Shown: piece after piece, positions 1-7,252 of the stretch
Layout of the letters: the number at the start of each line of letters is the position of its first letter
Position numbering within the stretch: the stretch's first letter is position 1
NCBI GenBank assembly: GCA_947595585.1
Contig: CANQET010000011.1
Coordinates: 1-63,088 of the forward strand
DNA length: 63,088 nucleotides
Source of the DNA: an uncultured Clostridia bacterium
GTDB lineage: Bacteria; Bacillota; Clostridia; Christensenellales; Borkfalkiaceae
Direction: 5' to 3'
Program-made: the position numbers and the translations under genes
The notes under the pieces: model-generated
Told to the model about the DNA's origin: nothing
What the model saw: only the letters and a program-made list of their open reading frames with translations
Databases searched by the model: none

Positions 1-73
1 CTTCGGACATATAATCGAGCATAGCGGTTACAACATTCTCTTTTACTTGCTTTTTATACAATTCGGTTTTCAC
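1..73 (-). CDS. N-terminus of an unknown protein, cut by the window edge
   Basis: A GTG start at 73-71 opens a reading frame that runs off the left edge, so only about 24 residues are visible (start MKTELYKKQV, with downstream MLDYMSE). The start is supported by an AGGAG ribosome site about eight bases upstream (around 84-88) and by a near-consensus promoter at 106-134. The piece is too short to assign a family. It faces left, away from the neighbouring minus-strand gene at 230-730, which ends upstream of it; 156 bases separate the two. Confidence 0.55.
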   Translation of the reverse strand, partial: MKTELYKKQVKENVVTAMLDYMSE

Positions 74-105
74 AATGCTTTCTCCTGTTTTTGATTACTG
101 TCCCT

Positions 106-134
106 ATTATATTACAGCCACACAGAGAAGTCAA
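106..134 (-). promoter_or_regulatory. Sigma-A-type promoter for the edge gene
   Basis: On the minus strand the -35 is TTGACT (134-129) and the -10 is TATAAT (111-106) with a 17-base spacer. The rest of 74-229 shows no other gene. Confidence 0.6.
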
Positions 135-229
135 GCGGTCAGAAAGTGATTTTGGCATTTAGGCGTGAGCTTGTCTATGACGAGGACAAAAACTACCCTC
201 GCCTTCTTTATACTCCGCTAAATTGAAAT

Positions 230-730
230 TTATTGATTTCTTCTTCTGTGCCATTCCGTCCAAAACGCGAGATAGCCGTCCCGATCGATTTTGTCGCTTG
301 GAAGTATTTTGGGAGCGCAAGATTTATAAAAGGCTTCAACTTTATCTGCAAAGGCAAAGACGGCTCGTTTGTACTCTTCAAGCGAAATTTCTTCTCTTAA
401 CCCGTCCTCCAATACCAAAATTACCTTATCCCCGTCGTGAAAAACAGACCAATCGATTCCGTTATTGCATCCACATATGATCACATTGTCCAATGTATCG
501 TTTGCGAAGATCGAAAATCCACAGCAAGGCAATAGCTGATTATCGGTATGGATCACATGATTTTCAGTCAATGTTTTTAGCAGATAGAGCGCAGAAGCGC
601 TGACCGTGGCATCATACTCCAACCGTCTGCACCCGATATAGGCGACGGCGTGACCATGCAAACACAGATCCTCTCGTTCATCACTGCCTTCCAACCAATG
701 AAAATCCGTGGCGTCGATCGAAAAACTCAT
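230..730 (-). CDS. Unknown cytosolic protein, 166 aa
   Basis: I do not recognise the family. The frame could begin at 766, but the ATG at 730 (MSFSIDATDF) has a GGAG site six bases upstream and a promoter just beyond it, so 730 is chosen. There is no signal peptide or membrane segment. The protein is acidic, has five cysteines scattered in the middle (for example CGF and CGC near residues 70-90) and an amphipathic C-terminal half rich in Lys and Glu, ending in a basic RRRNQ tail. Size and composition resemble the many small single-domain accessory proteins (for example immunity-like proteins), but nothing specific supports that. It has its own promoter and stands alone downstream of the lipoprotein genes. 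Confidence 0.6.
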   Translation of the reverse strand: MSFSIDATDFHWLEGSDEREDLCLHGHAVAYIGCRRLEYDATVSASALYLLKTLTENHVIHTDNQLLPCCGFSIFANDTLDNVIICGCNNGIDWSVFHDGDKVILVLEDGLREEISLEEYKRAVFAFADKVEAFYKSCAPKILPSDKIDRDGYLAFWTEWHRRRNQ

Positions 731-764
731 ATTTTTCTCCGCGAAATTCCTGTTTATCGTTCCC

Positions 765-794
765 ATTATATCAAAGCCGCATAGGAAAAATCAA
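765..794 (-). promoter_or_regulatory. Promoter for the unknown 166-aa protein
   Basis: The minus strand shows TTGATT (794-789), an 18-base spacer and TATAAT (770-765), about 35 bases upstream of the chosen ATG at 730. Confidence 0.55.
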
Positions 795-872
795 GCGAAA
801 GAGTATCTAATGGCCTTTCGGCGTGCGCTTGCCTTGGGGAGGGCAAGCGCACACGCATTCTTTGGAATGGAA

Positions 873-1367
873 TTACCGCTCCACGAAGTTGACGGATGCG
901 CAATCTATTTTATCCAACTTCAAGATGAACCAACGCTGAAAGGGACTTGTCGCGCTTCCCGTTCCCGGAATCAGCTCTATCTCGTATTCCACCGTCAAAA
1001 CGTCGCCGTCCAACTGCATCTTGGCGATCTTTGCGGGGAGAACGTATTCGATCGAAAACGTATAAACGATGAGCATTTTCTCCGAGAGATCGACCTTTAA
1101 TTCGTCGATATCGTCCGCAAATATCTTTTTATATTCCGTCTCATCGGAGACGATAAACGTCCTCGTTTTCGGATATTGCTCCGTATCTTCGGCATCGGAA
1201 AAGCCTGCGAGCATGACAGGATTTTCGGTTTGAAAATCTTCCTTGATCCATGATACGGCATTATCATAAAGTTCGGTATGGTAAGGCAGACCCTTGGAAC
1301 AGCCGACAAGTAAAATCGATAAAACGATCCCCATCAGCGATGCACAGAGCGACAACAACTTTTTCAT
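873..1367 (-). CDS. Predicted lipoprotein, 164 aa
   Basis: The N-terminus (MKKLLSLCASLMG...) is a classic type II signal sequence: two lysines, a hydrophobic stretch and a lipobox LVGC, so the mature protein should be lipid-anchored at a cysteine on the outer face of the membrane. The start at 1367 is preferred over 1379 because a GGAGG site lies five to seven bases upstream. The mature part is a mixed alpha/beta sequence of about 140 residues with no motif I recognise. It follows another lipoprotein gene by only 12 bases, so the two are probably co-transcribed and may form one surface module. Function unknown. Confidence 0.7.
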   Translation of the reverse strand: MKKLLSLCASLMGIVLSILLVGCSKGLPYHTELYDNAVSWIKEDFQTENPVMLAGFSDAEDTEQYPKTRTFIVSDETEYKKIFADDIDELKVDLSEKMLIVYTFSIEYVLPAKIAKMQLDGDVLTVEYEIELIPGTGSATSPFQRWFILKLDKIDCASVNFVER

Positions 1368-1379
1368 AAAAACCTCCAA

Positions 1380-2156
1380 TCAATTTTTTACTGCTTGAAA
1401 ATCAATGCTGACGTCTTGGTATCCCGTAACATATCCGAAGCGCAGGACTTCGATCCCGCTCGCGTCGACTTCCGTATACGGTGCCCCGTCGACATACATG
1501 ATGACCTTGTACCCTTCGATTTTATAGATGGAATAATGCAATTCGCTTCCCGCCCAAAACGCGCCACCGTCTTTCGATTCAAATTCGATGTTCTCATCGA
1601 ACGTCAAGTTACAATGATATTGAAATTTATGATGCGGGATAGGACTTTCCGTACCCTCTGCAACAAAATTGAGTTCTGCGCTGTCCGCCGTGCCCTGAAA
1701 TTTATAATTGATTTTTAGTTTATCGGCCGCCGTATCGTTGTTTGTATCGATCATTTGCAAGGTAATATCGGATAGATCCAACTTGCGATCGAATTTATCG
1801 CCCGCGACGCCTTTCAGTTTATATGTATCTGTCGTAGCGATATTTTGGGCGACCGCCTCCGAAAACTCTACAACATAGTTTTCGTTCCCTTCACAGAGAA
1901 CAAGATTGATGTGATATGCCGTATAGAATTTCGTATCGATTGTGGACAGGTCTTTGACCTTGTTTTCATGTGTTTTTATGTATTCCCCCCGATCCATTTC
2001 CGAAAACTCCACACTGACCGTAAGCGCGGAATCGAGGTTGGATGTACCTTGAAAAAGTCCCTCATGCAAGGAGATCTCAAATTGCTTTTGCCCCGTGCAC
2101 CCGACCAAACAAGATGCAAACGCAAATAAGATACACACAACAGATATTTTCTTCAA
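1380..2156 (-). CDS. Predicted lipoprotein, 258 aa
   Basis: The signal sequence MKKISVVCILFAFASCLVGC ends in a lipobox (LVGC), giving a lipid-anchored exported protein. The start is TTG at 2156, supported by an AGGAG site about nine bases upstream. The mature region is rich in beta-strand-forming segments and aspartates (for example LDSALTVSVEFSEMD, TNNDTAADKLKINYKF) and looks like one or two beta-sandwich domains, but I cannot name a family. It precedes the smaller lipoprotein gene by 12 bases and follows the TfoX-like gene by 24 bases, so it lies in a run of closely spaced minus-strand genes. Confidence 0.7.
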   Translation of the reverse strand: MKKISVVCILFAFASCLVGCTGQKQFEISLHEGLFQGTSNLDSALTVSVEFSEMDRGEYIKTHENKVKDLSTIDTKFYTAYHINLVLCEGNENYVVEFSEAVAQNIATTDTYKLKGVAGDKFDRKLDLSDITLQMIDTNNDTAADKLKINYKFQGTADSAELNFVAEGTESPIPHHKFQYHCNLTFDENIEFESKDGGAFWAGSELHYSIYKIEGYKVIMYVDGAPYTEVDASGIEVLRFGYVTGYQDVSIDFQAVKN

Positions 2157-2180
2157 TGGCTTACTCTCCTTTGATTGAGC

Positions 2181-2498
2181 TTACCGCTTTTTGGTTTTCG
2201 GCATCGGAAGGTCGTCGTACATTGCCTTAAATAGACCCGTCAAAAAAGCCTTATCGTCCACGTTGTCCACATTGAGCATCTCCTTTGCGCCCTCATACGG
2301 CAAGGAATACTCCGCCTGCGGCAAATGGGATACAGCCGATTTCACGGGTTTTACGAGCAACCTGTCATCGTAGATCCCGCCGACAAGCTTTCCGCGATAG
2401 TAAATCAAATACTCACCCATCATGGGCTTATATGCGATGTCCTCTAAGCCCGAAAGCTGCTCTGCAATGAAATTCAAATATTCCTTGCTCGACGGCAT
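2181..2498 (-). CDS. TfoX/Sxy N-terminal domain protein
   Basis: The 105-residue protein matches the TfoX N-terminal domain in length and layout: a helical start (SSKEYLNFIAEQLSGL), then the characteristic MMGEYLIYYRGKLVGGIYDDRLLVKP core, and a short lysine-rich tail. The domain is named after the competence regulator TfoX/Sxy, but stand-alone versions in Firmicutes have no established role and are often annotated as such from the fold only. A GGAGGG site sits just before the ATG. There is no C-terminal TfoX domain. It is 36 bases from the MFS gene upstream and 24 from the lipoprotein gene downstream. Confidence 0.8.
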   Translation of the reverse strand: MPSSKEYLNFIAEQLSGLEDIAYKPMMGEYLIYYRGKLVGGIYDDRLLVKPVKSAVSHLPQAEYSLPYEGAKEMLNVDNVDDKAFLTGLFKAMYDDLPMPKTKKR

Positions 2499-2534
2499 GA
2501 TCCCTCCGAAAAATAGAATTTATCGCGTTATTGC

Positions 2535-3695
2535 TCAATTTTTGTTTTTCGTAATGTGAAACGTCAGCTCCGTCATTGTTATCATCAGGACAACAAAGAT
2601 CAACAAATAAACGGGCAGGATCGTAAATCCGATCGCGTGACCGATAAGCCCAAACAGCGGCGGAATGGTTGTCGTTCCGATATAGGCGCTCGCCATTTGT
2701 ATGCCGATGATCGCACCGGAATTTTCCGCCCCGAAATGATCGGGCGTAGAATGGATGATACAAGGATAGATCGGCGCACAGCCCAATCCGATCACGATAA
2801 ATGCGGCGATCGCAAACGCATAGGAATTTACGGGAAGAAATAGCAAAATAATCCCGCAAGTCAAAATGCAAGTCCCGATGACGATCATTCTTCGATCGCC
2901 CGTTTTTTCGGTGATAAAGCCGCTGATAAACCGACCTACCGTCAATCCGATGTAAAACAGTGATGCCAAATTTGCCGCATGCTCCACCGAAATTTTCTTG
3001 ACTTCAACGAAATAGGTGCTTGCCCAATACATCGTTGTCGCCTCAAGTGCGCAATATGCAAAGAAGCCGACGAGTAAAAACGGAACGCCCTTGATCTTCA
3101 GCGCGCCAATAAGTCCTACGCTCTTTTGCGGCTTATCATCCGCTGCATTTTTGTTACGTTTCCAAAGCGGCAGAGAAAGCAACATCAGAATTGCGATCCC
3201 GAGCTGTATGAATCCTACGATACGATACCCTTCGTGCCACGTCGCATTCGTTACCGCATATCCCATAATAAACGGGCTGACGATCGTTCCGATGCCCCAA
3301 AAACAATGCAGCCAGCTCATATGTTTTTCCTTATAGTGCAGTGCGATATAGTTATTCAGTGCGGCGTCGATTGCCCCTGCCCCCAAGCCGTAGGGAATGG
3401 CAAAGACGATGAGCATCCAAAATCGGGAAGAAAACGAAAAGCCAAACAAGGCCCCTACCGTAAGAAAGATACTGATAGAGACGACGGCGCTCGTTCCGAT
3501 CTTTTTTATCAGCTTATCGGATAAAAGACTTGATACGACCGTCCCGCATGAGATCGTCATCGATACAAACCCCATATACGTGACGGAAAGATTCAGTTCT
3601 ACGTGCATTGCGGGCCAACCCGATCCGAGCAGGGAATCGGGAAGCCCCAAGCTAATAAACACGAGATAGATGACTGCGAGTAGTAATCCGTACAT
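2535..3695 (-). CDS. MFS transporter, fucose-permease-like
   Basis: A 386-residue polytopic protein with about twelve hydrophobic segments. The N-terminal half contains the pattern seen in FucP/sugar-porter relatives (FISLGLPDSLLGSGWPAMHVELN, then SDKLIKKIGT between helices 2 and 3) and the central loop is basic (WKRNKNAADDKPQKS). The C-terminal half repeats the fold (GRFISGFITEKTGDRR is the second-half cytoplasmic loop). It should be a secondary transporter of a small solute, possibly a sugar, driven by an ion gradient; substrate cannot be read from the sequence. No strong ribosome site is visible. A 14-base palindrome lies directly upstream of its ATG. Confidence 0.8.
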   Translation of the reverse strand: MYGLLLAVIYLVFISLGLPDSLLGSGWPAMHVELNLSVTYMGFVSMTISCGTVVSSLLSDKLIKKIGTSAVVSISIFLTVGALFGFSFSSRFWMLIVFAIPYGLGAGAIDAALNNYIALHYKEKHMSWLHCFWGIGTIVSPFIMGYAVTNATWHEGYRIVGFIQLGIAILMLLSLPLWKRNKNAADDKPQKSVGLIGALKIKGVPFLLVGFFAYCALEATTMYWASTYFVEVKKISVEHAANLASLFYIGLTVGRFISGFITEKTGDRRMIVIGTCILTCGIILLFLPVNSYAFAIAAFIVIGLGCAPIYPCIIHSTPDHFGAENSGAIIGIQMASAYIGTTTIPPLFGLIGHAIGFTILPVYLLIFVVLMITMTELTFHITKNKN

Positions 3696-3696
3696 T

Positions 3697-3710
3697 TTTA
3701 CGATCGTAAA
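3697..3710. promoter_or_regulatory. Palindrome immediately upstream of the MFS gene
   Basis: TTTACGATCGTAAA is a perfect 14-base palindrome lying two bases upstream of the MFS start codon at 3695, where a ribosome site would be expected. It could be an operator for a dimeric regulator. No matching regulator is adjacent. Confidence 0.35.
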
Positions 3711-3727
3711 CGCTTATAAGTTGCATA

Positions 3728-3994
3728 TTATTGAGCGATTGCATCCGACGATCGACGTGCCGCCTTCTGCCCTCTTTTTTTGATAAGACAAACGATCGAC
3801 CATACAAAAAGTATCGCTGCGATTCCTATCACATACCAAATGCCCACGTAAAAGAGTACCGCTTCCGCCGGGAAACTTGTTGCAATTGGGTCATAATTGC
3901 TCCGTGTAACGATATAGGAGATGCTTGTGTGCAGAACTCCTGCGATCGTCGCAAGAATGAGCAAAATGCAAAAAATCAAATGAACTTTTTTCAT
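3728..3994 (-). CDS. Small membrane protein with two predicted helices, 88 aa
   Basis: The chosen ATG at 3994 (MKKVHLIFCILL) has a GAGGA site five bases upstream; the longer frame to 4147 is arginine-rich and overlaps the gene upstream, so it is unlikely to be translated. Two hydrophobic segments are visible (residues 3-25 and about 45-70), followed by a lysine/arginine-rich cytoplasmic tail (KKRGQKAARRSSDAIAQ). No family is recognised. It lies 23 bases downstream of the frameshifted gene and 32 bases upstream of the MFS gene, in the same direction. Confidence 0.6.
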   Translation of the reverse strand: MKKVHLIFCILLILATIAGVLHTSISYIVTRSNYDPIATSFPAEAVLFYVGIWYVIGIAAILFVWSIVCLIKKRGQKAARRSSDAIAQ

Positions 3995-4017
3995 TACGTC
4001 CTCGGCCCAATTAGAAT

Positions 4018-4775
4018 TTATCGTGCAAGCCGATCCAATTTCTTCACCAATTTTTTTCCGCCTTTTTGTAAGGCAAGCGCGGCGAGATCGGCTTCTTCGA
4101 GGCGAACGGTCAGCATCTGCTCGTGGGAGATCGATTCGAGGATGCACACACCGCCGCGGAAGAGCGTCAGATCCTCATAGATGAGGTGCACGCCGCCGAA
4201 TGCACATTTCCCCAATCATGGATCCAATCGTCTTGATACTGCGGAAGTTCAGCAAGGGAGGAATTCAAGAACGCCTCGCGTTTTTCTTCGTCGAATGCAA
4301 AATCGCACTCTTCGTGCAATCTACCCGAATAGCCGAACGTCACGCGCGGACACAAAGAGTTATGGAAGGCAAGAAGTTTTCTGCCGATAAACGAATAATT
4401 CACGCGGATGGTATAGTTGCGTTTGCGGTCGCGGAGCACATCCTTTTCCTGCTTTATGACCCGCCTGCAATAGTCGCTATACATTTCCTTTGTGGGAACT
4501 CCCTCGAAATAACCGAGCATCCATTGCGGAAGCTCCGTCGTTTCGGGGTCGTATTCTTGCATCGCCCGCTCATACTGCCTGATACGTTCTATATTCTCTT
4601 TGCGAAGCTCGTCGTACGCCGCTTTGAGATATTTTTGTTTGAAAGGGCGAAGCAGCTCCCTTGTCGAACATTTCGCACGCGTCGCGACCGAAAGACAATA
4701 TCGTATGAGAATATTCCGTTCCTTGGGCGTGAGCTGAACATCCCCTTCGCGATTTGCATCCAAACAAAATTCCAT
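4018..4775 (-). pseudogene. Unknown protein interrupted by a -1 frameshift
   Basis: One frame runs from ATG 4775 to about 4195 (start MEFCLDANREGDVQLTPKER) and ends after about 200 residues in a short unnatural tail. A second frame, beginning at about 4215 and ending at 4018, continues without a gap (KCAFGGVHLIYEDLTLFRGG...). The switch lies in a GGGG run near 4209-4215: adding one G would join the halves as DDWIHDWGKCAFGGV, giving a single protein of about 252 residues. The first half is helical and charged (LRPFKQKYLKAAYDELRKENIERIRQYERA). The gene has a promoter at 4811-4839. It may be a real recent inactivation, a sequencing or assembly error in a homopolymer, or programmed slippage. Family not recognised. 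Confidence 0.6.
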
Positions 4776-4810
4776 GATCGCCCTGCCTCATCTATCTATG
4801 TTATAGCTAT

Positions 4811-4839
4811 ATTATACGATAAACCTTCACGAAAATCAA
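4811..4839 (-). promoter_or_regulatory. Promoter for the frameshifted gene
   Basis: The minus strand carries TTGATT (4839-4834), 17 bases, then TATAAT (4816-4811). It is divergent from the plus-strand promoter at 4877-4905. Confidence 0.6.
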
Positions 4840-4876
4840 GATATCAAAGAGAAAAAACCAATCTATGCGGCAAGGG

Positions 4877-4905
4877 TTGCGGAATTTTCGGCTTTGTGCT
4901 ATAAT
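4877..4905 (+). promoter_or_regulatory. Promoter for the small ORF and membrane protein
   Basis: TTGCGG (4877-4882), a 17-base spacer and TATAAT (4900-4905). The start of transcription would be near 4912, about 23 bases before the small ORF at 4935. Confidence 0.65.
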
Positions 4906-4934
4906 CAAAGCAGATCAATGCAAGGAATAAGAAC

Positions 4935-5039
4935 ATGCTGACGGGCGGCTTCAAAAAATTATATAAGGCGTTTGCATGCGAAGCCGGTCCATGGATAATG
5001 CGGGAAAAAGCCAACGCTGCGATACGGAGGATGCCGTGA
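4935..5039 (+). CDS. Small ORF, 34 aa, overlapping the next gene by four bases
   Basis: ATG at 4935 follows an AGGAA site and opens a 34-codon frame (MLTGGFKKLYKAFACEAG... ending AAIRRMP) whose TGA at 5037-5039 overlaps the GTG start of the membrane-protein gene in a GTGA junction. This arrangement is typical of translational coupling. The peptide is basic and amphipathic, with no membrane segment. It could be a functional small protein or a leader peptide that controls translation of the next gene. It lies about 23 bases downstream of a good promoter, so it should be the first frame on the transcript. Confidence 0.45.
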   Translation: MLTGGFKKLYKAFACEAGPWIMREKANAAIRRMP

Positions 5040-5407
5040 AATACATAAAGATCGCGATCGCAGGAGCAATGACGATTGTATCTGCCGCCCAATATTTTAT
5101 CTACGGATTCCTCGGCTTCATGCTCGTATGGTTCCTCTTCTGCCTCATCTATTTGGCGGCCTGCATCTATCAAAGGTTGCATTTTTCCTCGGTGGGATCG
5201 CAAGTTTTCACGCTCATCCTCGTCGCGCTCCCCCTCTTCGCCCTCATTTTCTATGAGGTGCACGACGGCTTTCCCAACCTCACGCATACATTTTACATCC
5301 TCTTCATCGCGCTTTTGGGGCTTGCGTTTGTGTGGGAGATCGTCTCACTGTGCCTCGTCCTCAAGGCGAGGTCCGATGAAAGGCATAGAAAAGACAGAAA
5401 GGAATGA
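5036..5407 (+). CDS. Four-helix membrane protein, 123 aa
   Basis: The start is GTG at 5036 (reads VKYIKIAIAG...), supported by a GGAGG site six bases upstream; an upstream ATG in this frame at 4976 would lie inside the small ORF. Four hydrophobic segments are visible (about residues 3-22, 25-45, 55-75 and 85-107), with a charged tail ending SDERHRKDRKE. No family is recognised. The gene is coupled to the 34-aa ORF by a GTGA overlap and ends in a strong terminator shared with the convergent methyltransferase gene. Confidence 0.65.
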   Translation: MKYIKIAIAGAMTIVSAAQYFIYGFLGFMLVWFLFCLIYLAACIYQRLHFSSVGSQVFTLILVALPLFALIFYEVHDGFPNLTHTFYILFIALLGLAFVWEIVSLCLVLKARSDERHRKDRKE

Positions 5408-5411
5408 TAAA

Positions 5412-5443
5412 AGGGAAGGTTTTGTGCCTTCCCCCTTTTTTCT
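5412..5443 (+). terminator. Intrinsic terminator
   Basis: GGGAAGG (5413-5419), a seven-base loop, CCTTCCC (5427-5433) and a run of T's. It ends the membrane-protein transcript and abuts the 3' end of the convergent gene at 5442. Confidence 0.75.
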
Positions 5444-6305
5444 ATTCTTTGATGAGTTTTGCGACGAAGAAGCCCTCGTAGCGCTCCGTCGGACAGACGG
5501 CGAGCATGCCCTGCGGCGCAGGGAGCAACGGGACTTCGGGCGGCGCGATGGGAAGCACGGCGGCTCCCGTCTCACGGGTGATGCGCGCAACGAGCGCTCC
5601 GTTTTCTGCGGGAAGGACGGAGCAAGTCGAGTAGACGAGCGTCCCCCCGCGGCGTAAGAGTTTCAACCCCTTTCGGAGCAGTTTTTCCTGCGCGCGGACG
5701 CATTTTGCGAGATAGGCTTCGGAGAAGCGCACTCCCTCGGGCGTGACCGTTCCGCTGCCCGTGCAGGGCGCATCGAGCAAGATCTTATCGAAGCTGAGGA
5801 AGTCGTCGAGCTGCAGGGCATCGGTGCAGAGCGCGGCGACGCGGGTCGCCCCCTGCCGCTGTAAGTTAAATTTGAGGCGTTCGAAGCGGAATTTATCGCG
5901 TTCGCAGGCGGTGATGAGCGCCTTTCCGCCCGAGAGCGCATAGAGTTCGCACGTCTTGCCCCCGGGTGCGGCTGCCATATCGAGGATGCTCTCCCCCGCC
6001 TCGGGCGCCAAAATGAGCGGCGGAAGCATCGAGGAAAGATTTTGCAGATAGATCTTGCCCGAGCAGTAGAGTTCGCTCTCCTGCAAAGCGCTCTCCCGCG
6101 CTTCGGGGAGGACCAAGGCATCGCCGTACCACGGGACTCGTTCAGCGTAGATCCCCATCTCTTCCAACGTCTTTTCGGCCGTCTCGGCATCGCAGCGAAG
6201 CGAATTTACGCGTAAAGAAACAAGGCGACGTGTAAACCCCGCCTCGATCTTTTTCACCGTCTCCGCATCGTAAGCGGAAGATAACGCCTTAGAAAGCTCC
6301 GTCAT
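5442..6305 (-). CDS. RsmB/RsmF-type RNA 5-methylcytosine methyltransferase
   Basis: This 287-residue protein has the NOL1/NOP2/sun methyltransferase core: SAM-binding motif I ILDMAAAPGGKTCEL (about residues 107-121), motif IV with the first catalytic cysteine in LLDAPCTGSGT, and motif VI with the second cysteine in VYSTCSV. Enzymes of this family transfer a methyl group from SAM to C5 of cytosine in rRNA or tRNA. It is shorter than RsmB (no NusB-like N-terminal domain) and lacks the long C-terminal RNA-binding region of RsmF, so the target base is uncertain. It starts one base after the stop of the CobW-DUF1980 gene and is probably the last gene of that operon. Confidence 0.85.
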   Translation of the reverse strand: MTELSKALSSAYDAETVKKIEAGFTRRLVSLRVNSLRCDAETAEKTLEEMGIYAERVPWYGDALVLPEARESALQESELYCSGKIYLQNLSSMLPPLILAPEAGESILDMAAAPGGKTCELYALSGGKALITACERDKFRFERLKFNLQRQGATRVAALCTDALQLDDFLSFDKILLDAPCTGSGTVTPEGVRFSEAYLAKCVRAQEKLLRKGLKLLRRGGTLVYSTCSVLPAENGALVARITRETGAAVLPIAPPEVPLLPAPQGMLAVCPTERYEGFFVAKLIKE

Positions 6306-6306
6306 A

Positions 6307-7251
6307 TCAGAAGAAAGTCGCGACTTCGTTCTCGGGCGGATCCGCGTATTCGATGGAAGTCGCCTTGAGGATGGGCCCCCTCTGGCCGTAGATCTTGTGT
6401 TCGCCGAGGTCGATGCGGCCCGTCACGATCACCCAATCGCGGGTGCGGAGCGGGAGCGAAGCGGCATGCAAACAGACCATCCCGCTGTAGGCGATATCGG
6501 CCTCGCAGCACGTCATGATGTGCCGCCCCACGACGATCGTCCCCTGCGGCATGCGTTTATCCACCGCCACAAGCCCCTTGAATCGCACGATCTTGCCCTC
6601 GTACTTTTCCATATCCTCCATGAGGTCGCGGTAGAAGAAAGCGTAATCGCGGTCCTCGATCTCGACGATCGGGGCGTCGACGTCGAAGGGCAAGGGATCG
6701 ACGATCTCATCGTAGACCGCCTTCCCTCCGATGTATTCATAGACGATATCCGGCCTGCGGCTCACGGCACGCACGACCTTGTGGAATTCCTCCTGCGAGA
6801 AGTTCCCCTTGAAGCGGTTGAAGACGACGAGGCTCGCATATTGGATCTTATCGAAGACGAGCTGGCGCATGTTGCGGTTGTAGGCGAGGAAGGTGTTGGC
6901 GTCAAAGAAGGTCATCACCTGTGCGATCGCCCAATTCTCGGGCATGGCCTCGAAGAAGGCGTCGAGCGTCATCATGCCGTTGTATTCGACGACGACGCGG
7001 TCGGGCTTGTGCTTCTTGACGAGCGCCTGAAGGTTTTCCTGCGTGAGCGCCTCCGAGGCGAGCGTCTCGATCATATACGTCTTCACGGCAAAGCGTGCGG
7101 GGACATATTCGATCTCCCCCTCTTCGAGCACGAGCAAAAGCGTGCGTTCGCGCGGTTCGTCGAAACGGGGATCCTCGAAGGTCTCCTGAATGAATGTGGT
7201 CTTCCCCGAATCGAGAAATCCGAGAAAGAGATAGACGGGAATTTCTCTCAT
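6307..7251 (-). CDS. CobW-type GTPase fused to a YcgQ (DUF1980)-like C-terminal domain
   Basis: The N-terminal half has a CobW/G3E-like P-loop, GFLDSGKTT (residues 11-19), and the expected VVVEYNGM and VVFNRF segments further on. It lacks the CXCC metal motif of true CobW metallochaperones. The C-terminal part (about residues 205-314) includes RHIMTCCEADIAYSG near residue 243, which resembles the conserved CC-containing core of YcgQ/TIGR03943 proteins, an OB-like domain linked to metal handling; this similarity is from memory. The start may be TTG 7260 or ATG 7251; 7251 follows the upstream stop codon directly. It forms a pair with the His-rich CobW protein just upstream, suggesting the two GTPases act in one metal-delivery process. 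Confidence 0.75.
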   Translation of the reverse strand: MREIPVYLFLGFLDSGKTTFIQETFEDPRFDEPRERTLLLVLEEGEIEYVPARFAVKTYMIETLASEALTQENLQALVKKHKPDRVVVEYNGMMTLDAFFEAMPENWAIAQVMTFFDANTFLAYNRNMRQLVFDKIQYASLVVFNRFKGNFSQEEFHKVVRAVSRRPDIVYEYIGGKAVYDEIVDPLPFDVDAPIVEIEDRDYAFFYRDLMEDMEKYEGKIVRFKGLVAVDKRMPQGTIVVGRHIMTCCEADIAYSGMVCLHAASLPLRTRDWVIVTGRIDLGEHKIYGQRGPILKATSIEYADPPENEVATFF

Positions 7252-7252
7252 A

